Below are positions 60,908 to 64,000 of a stretch of 64,000 nucleotides of DNA, one piece after another. Within the stretch, counting starts at the first letter, position 1; every line of letters starts with the position of its first letter. The notes beneath the pieces are model-generated. The model had not been told where the DNA came from, made no database searches, and was given only the letters and a program-made list of their open reading frames with translations. The stretch is from UBA1563 sp041671545. GTDB lineage: Bacteria > Bacteroidota > Ignavibacteria > Ignavibacteriales > Ignavibacteriaceae. A program made the translations under genes and the position numbers. Location of the stretch: positions 372,001-436,000 of the forward strand of contig JBAZBI010000001.1 in NCBI GenBank assembly GCA_041671545.1. Direction: 5' to 3'.

Positions 60908-62605
60908 TTAATCGACACCTTTCATTTGGCCTAAAAGATAGCCTAAAAATGCACCCAATAAAGCCCCAAGAATTCCACCACTAAATAAATTGAAATCTCC
61001 TTTTTGAAGACAACTAGAACAACCTGCAAGAGAACCAATCATACCACCTAATACGGCTCCTGTTCCGGCATAATCCCTAGAATTGCTATTGATAATGAAT
61101 TGAATCCGCTCAGCTTCAGCTCTTTGTCTTTGTCTCTGGTCGTATTCTTCATTCTCTTTTACATATTGCTTCTTTGCCTCACAAGATTTCGTATTTGCCG
61201 TTTCAGCAAAACTTAAAGAAGATTGATATGATTCGTAAGTTAATTTGTTTAAAAGATTTTCGGAAGTAGCAATTAGCGCTAATGTCTCACTGATAATATT
61301 TTCAACTTTTTTACTACATCTGTCTTTTGGCGGTAAATAGTTTTTTGCATCTTTGTGGAGTTTATTTATTTTATCCAATGTTTCTTCGATACATTTATTT
61401 TTTAATTTTGGAAAGTTTATAAGGAGTTGGTCTAAATTTAATATGCCATCAATAAATCCAAAATATGTTTGGGAATCAAAGTAATCTTGGGCTTGTTTCA
61501 ATTCAAGCATATATTTAGAAAACTCTGATGAAAGAGTATTTCGTTCTTCAGGATGCCAATCCGCTGTTTCTTGCCAGAATTTTGAAACTTCATTTAATTT
61601 AAATTGACATTCAATTTTCTTGTTCTCTTTAAGCCTCACGAGTAATTTATGTACATAAGGTCTAATCGGGTCAAAAGCATGGTCAATGTCTACCTTAACT
61701 GCGTAATTGCGATCAGAAATTATTGCAGTTTCTAAATTTTCAATAGATGATTCTGGATCACTTAACAAAGATGCGTACTTAGCAAAATGGTAAAATGATT
61801 CTGGTATATCTTTACATAATTTTATTGCATCCGATGTAAGTTTCTTTGCTTCTAGTAATAGGGAATTTGTCTTTTCTATATCATTTATTATCTCTTTTTC
61901 ACCTAATCGTGCATATATTGAAATAGAAGCATGTAACAATGCTTCAGCGGCAAACTTTGAAAAAGATGGATCAACACTTATTTCTGCTTTAGCATATCTT
62001 GCTGCAAATAGAAGATGTTTTTTTGCTTCTTCCAGGTTCAGAATGTTATCATCTTCATCAATACCATATAAGTATAGTTTACCAATTTGAAATTGTGTAA
62101 AAAAATCAGTGTCATTTTTTTTCTGTGCTTCAAGAAATGCTTCTAATGCTTTATCAAGTAAACCTTTCGATAATCGTTCACAACCGATATGATAAAATTC
62201 TCTAGCCTGAGTAAGTGTTGGACTTTCAAGAGTTTTATGTATAACATCTAACTTACTTAACAAATCAGTAAATAATTTGTTATTGATTCTCACTTCATCT
62301 ATTAACAACGCCATATTATAGTTGAAATCAGAGTGCAATGATTCTATTGAATAACTGACATCATGTAATGCATTATCTATCTGGCTTAAGCCCCATTCAA
62401 GTTTATCACTTAGTGAATTAAAACTTTCCCCGAAAATACTGGCTAACTGCTGATTGCTTGCTATTAGTTCTTTTGTTTGTTTTGAAACTTTAGCTTCAAT
62501 ATCACTACCACTTACTTTTACTTGTCCCGAAATATCTTTTACAAATGAATTAGTCTGTAAGTATTGTTCATAAGTAATTCCTGAGCCGGGGTGCCAAATA
62601 GACAT
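60908..62605 (-). CDS. Hypothetical protein with coiled coil, TPR-like repeats and C-terminal glycine-zipper helices
   Basis: The 565-residue protein begins with a polar helical region (VSKQTKELIASNQQLASIF) suited to a coiled coil. From about residue 130 it has TPR-like helices (EFYHIGCERLSKGLLDKALE, FFTQFQIGKLYLYG, EEAKKHLLFAARYAKAE). The C-terminus has two glycine-zipper hydrophobic stretches, AGTGAVLGGMIGSLAG and FSGGILGALLGAFLGYLLGQ. Such zippers suggest membrane insertion and self-packing. No enzyme motif is visible. GGTGAA lies before the ATG. It is an interesting unknown; I do not link it to a described system. Confidence 0.6.
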   Translation of the reverse strand: MSIWHPGSGITYEQYLQTNSFVKDISGQVKVSGSDIEAKVSKQTKELIASNQQLASIFGESFNSLSDKLEWGLSQIDNALHDVSYSIESLHSDFNYNMALLIDEVRINNKLFTDLLSKLDVIHKTLESPTLTQAREFYHIGCERLSKGLLDKALEAFLEAQKKNDTDFFTQFQIGKLYLYGIDEDDNILNLEEAKKHLLFAARYAKAEISVDPSFSKFAAEALLHASISIYARLGEKEIINDIEKTNSLLLEAKKLTSDAIKLCKDIPESFYHFAKYASLLSDPESSIENLETAIISDRNYAVKVDIDHAFDPIRPYVHKLLVRLKENKKIECQFKLNEVSKFWQETADWHPEERNTLSSEFSKYMLELKQAQDYFDSQTYFGFIDGILNLDQLLINFPKLKNKCIEETLDKINKLHKDAKNYLPPKDRCSKKVENIISETLALIATSENLLNKLTYESYQSSLSFAETANTKSCEAKKQYVKENEEYDQRQRQRAEAERIQFIINSNSRDYAGTGAVLGGMIGSLAGCSSCLQKGDFNLFSGGILGALLGAFLGYLLGQMKGVD

Positions 62606-62655
62606 TGATTCACCTTTTAATTAGTAATAAAACGATTGATTTGTATTGCTGTTTC

Positions 62656-62690
62656 ACGCAATGTTTTGTTAAAACCCAACACTACCCTCT
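62656..62690. repeat. H repeat element overlapping the DUF2513 gene end
   Basis: The stretch contains GTTTTGTTAAAACCCAACAC, matching the core of the H elements at 58-60 kb. Its left arm is degenerate. On the minus strand it encodes the last residues (SVGF) and the stop of the DUF2513 gene. Confidence 0.7.
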
Positions 62691-63046
62691 GGTATTTTTA
62701 ATTCTCCAGTAATTATTTTCAGCAGTACATTTTGCAAAACTGTAAATGGAATACCACCTGCTTTTTCTTTTACATATTTCTTAGCAGTCTCCCATATATT
62801 CTTATTCTTTGCAGCTTCCAAAAATTCGTGTCCATTCCACGTCAATCCATAAACCCAAAAATCAAGTCCTGAAGAATCTGACTCATCTTTTATTCTTACC
62901 ATACCAGCATCGTCTAATAGTTGCAAGTGATATGATATTTCTTCTTTACTATAATCAGACAAAATAACATTAGTCGGATTGTCGATCGAAATATTTTCTT
63001 CTATATACTTAAGAATCTCTCTTATGAGGTCTATGTTTCTTTTCAT
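62669..63046 (-). CDS. DUF2513 protein
   Basis: The 125-residue protein has the DUF2513 pattern: MKRNIDLIREILKYIEEN, YSKEEISYHLQLLDDAGMVRI and YGLTWNGHEFLEAAKNKNIWETAKK. It resembles a winged-helix sensor or regulator and is often found in mobile or defence-associated contexts (general knowledge). Its last few codons and stop lie within an H repeat element, so the 3' end may have been replaced by the repeat. It lies downstream of a small unknown gene with a 26-bp gap. Confidence 0.8.
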   Translation of the reverse strand: MKRNIDLIREILKYIEENISIDNPTNVILSDYSKEEISYHLQLLDDAGMVRIKDESDSSGLDFWVYGLTWNGHEFLEAAKNKNIWETAKKYVKEKAGGIPFTVLQNVLLKIITGELKIPEGSVGF

Positions 63047-63072
63047 TTATTAAAAATCCCAAATTATTAAAT

Positions 63073-63282
63073 TTATTCATCCTCAATTATAAAATAATAG
63101 TTCCCATATTTATCCAATAATTCATTAAGGAGTAGTTTAGTTTCGGCATCCATTTTCAAATACTTACTTTCCTTAAAAGATTTAAGAATTACTATTGTTT
63201 CATTTGCTGCTGTTGGGAATAATTTCCCGTTCTCTAAAGTTATTTCGTGTTGCTTCATCGCTTGAAAAGTAACTGTTTCCAT
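63073..63282 (-). CDS. Small hypothetical protein
   Basis: The 69-residue protein (METVTFQAMKQHEITL ... YYFIIEDE) matches no family I recognise. The frame is also open from a GTG three codons earlier (63291). It lies upstream of the DUF2513 gene in the same direction and could form a two-gene unit with it. The acidic C-terminus and mixed alpha/beta pattern suggest a real small protein, but this is weak evidence. Confidence 0.5.
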   Translation of the reverse strand: METVTFQAMKQHEITLENGKLFPTAANETIVILKSFKESKYLKMDAETKLLLNELLDKYGNYYFIIEDE

Positions 63283-63496
63283 TTTTTTCACTCATTTTAT
63301 TTATTAAATACCTAAAGAACCTTCCATGACGACCTTACAATATTAAAAAGCTAAAGCAACAATTATTTTTTTAATTTGTTTTTTGCACCACACTCAAAAA
63401 GCAACTATCTTTTACAACACTAGTTTATAACTCACAAATACTACAACGTTTGAAGCGGTCGGCTTGGCATACTGGTTAGATGCAATATTTATGTAA

Positions 63497-63967
63497 TCAT
63501 TCTATCCCAATAGATTTTAAAATATTGATAAACCATCTTGGTGTTATATCAAATGGAAGTATGTCATATTTAAAAAGTAGATGAAATATTAATGTTGCTA
63601 TCGCTGATCCTATAATAGTGGTTAATAATCGAAACTCTAATATTATCCATTTTCTCATTTTTATAATTTTACTGAATTTATTTAATACTTCATCATAGCA
63701 TCGTTTTGCAATCTTATTTGGATCTTTATATCGTGCTTCTAGAAAATTCTTAATGAACTCAGTATCTGTTAAAGAATTATTTTTGCTTTCAACATAAAGA
63801 CTGTTTTGTTGCTCATCAGAAAGTTCGTTTAGTAGCCTTATAGCTAATATTTTGTTAAAAAGCATACCAGCTTTTTGTGATGCAAACAATTTATCTTTTT
63901 GTGGTAATTTTTTATCAATAAGAAGAAGTTCATTAAGTAATTTTAACTGAAAATCAGCATGTTCCAT
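63497..63967 (-). CDS. Hypothetical protein with C-terminal membrane helix
   Basis: The 156-residue protein is helical, with a Lys/Glu-rich N-terminal two-thirds and one hydrophobic segment, LLTTIIGSAIATLIFHLLF, at about 113-132, followed by a short tail. I recognise no family. The start is an ATG at 63967, only 33 bp from the window edge. It is followed by a gap of about 200 bp without a gene before the small protein gene. Confidence 0.55.
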   Translation of the reverse strand: MEHADFQLKLLNELLLIDKKLPQKDKLFASQKAGMLFNKILAIRLLNELSDEQQNSLYVESKNNSLTDTEFIKNFLEARYKDPNKIAKRCYDEVLNKFSKIIKMRKWIILEFRLLTTIIGSAIATLIFHLLFKYDILPFDITPRWFINILKSIGIE

Positions 63968-64000
63968 AGCGACATATAGTTCTAATCTACCAATTAAGTT

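Noticed and set aside
58088..62690. Integron gene-cassette array with attC sites at the H elements
   Set aside because: H elements form short hairpins next to several same-strand small genes, and CCTAAC/GTTAGG-like boxes occur. But I could not match a full attC architecture, no integrase is visible, and H elements come in tandem with Q and P units. A covariance-model search for attC would settle it.

Overview
The window looks like a chromosome segment of a low-G+C member of the Bacteroidota/Chlorobiota/Ignavibacteriota lineage, most likely an Ignavibacteria-type organism (inference). The evidence is a complete SprA gene of the type IX secretion system, two secreted proteins with the C-terminal sorting domain that starts with the NYPNPFNP signature typical of Ignavibacteria, menaquinone genes and large multihaem cytochromes. 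No plasmid or phage hallmark genes, rRNA or CRISPR array were seen.

Layout. (1) 1-7 kb: 3' part of a sigma-54 activator overlapping an archaemetzincin protease, then menF-menD, an HGSNAT/NagX-like membrane acyltransferase and a small secreted T9SS cargo protein. (2) 7-21.7 kb, mostly minus strand: DedA, the 6.9 kb sprA, then a cluster of phosphatase, acetyl-CoA hydrolase/transferase, alanine dehydrogenase and DUF433 protein, followed by an acyl-CoA synthetase and a methionine gamma-lyase-like enzyme. (3) 21.9-37.3 kb: a carbohydrate locus. On the minus strand lie LacI regulator, GH94 phosphorylase, MsmK/UgpC-type ATPase, GH2 enzyme, T9SS-exported GH144-like glucanase, sugar-binding lipoprotein and two permeases; on the plus strand, divergently, a large secreted discoidin/six-hairpin protein. 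A CG-centred palindrome sits in the divergent promoter region. The gene set suggests import and phosphorolysis of beta-glucan, possibly beta-1,2-glucan. (4) 37.4-47.6 kb: a GlxA-like AraC regulator, then a long plus-strand run of small enzyme-fold genes: six RibD-C/dihydrofolate-reductase-like paralogues mixed with VOC/PhnB, DoxX, YjbR, SRPBCC, DUF1801, a WYL regulator and DinB. Some of the reductase genes are G+C mosaics. (5) 47.6-50.1 kb: a decayed DNA-glycosylase-like pseudogene, a prokaryotic pentameric ligand-gated channel, a methyltransferase and a CAU-anticodon tRNA. (6) 50.4-56.3 kb: a probable extracellular electron transfer operon: outer-membrane barrel, 14-haem cytochrome, a 25-haem lipoprotein built from ten tandem two-haem units, a tetrahaem cytochrome and a MarR regulator. 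(7) 56.3-64 kb: a HIT protein, a PixA/AidA-like protein and six poorly known minus-strand genes separated by a composite family of palindromic repeats (H, Q and P elements, about 299 bp per full unit).

The best candidates for something new are the repeat-built 25-haem lipoprotein and its operon, the T9SS plus ABC-importer glucan locus with a short GH94 enzyme, the mosaic reductase paralogue array, and the repeat-bounded gene modules near the right end. All functions are read from motifs and general family knowledge; no search was run.
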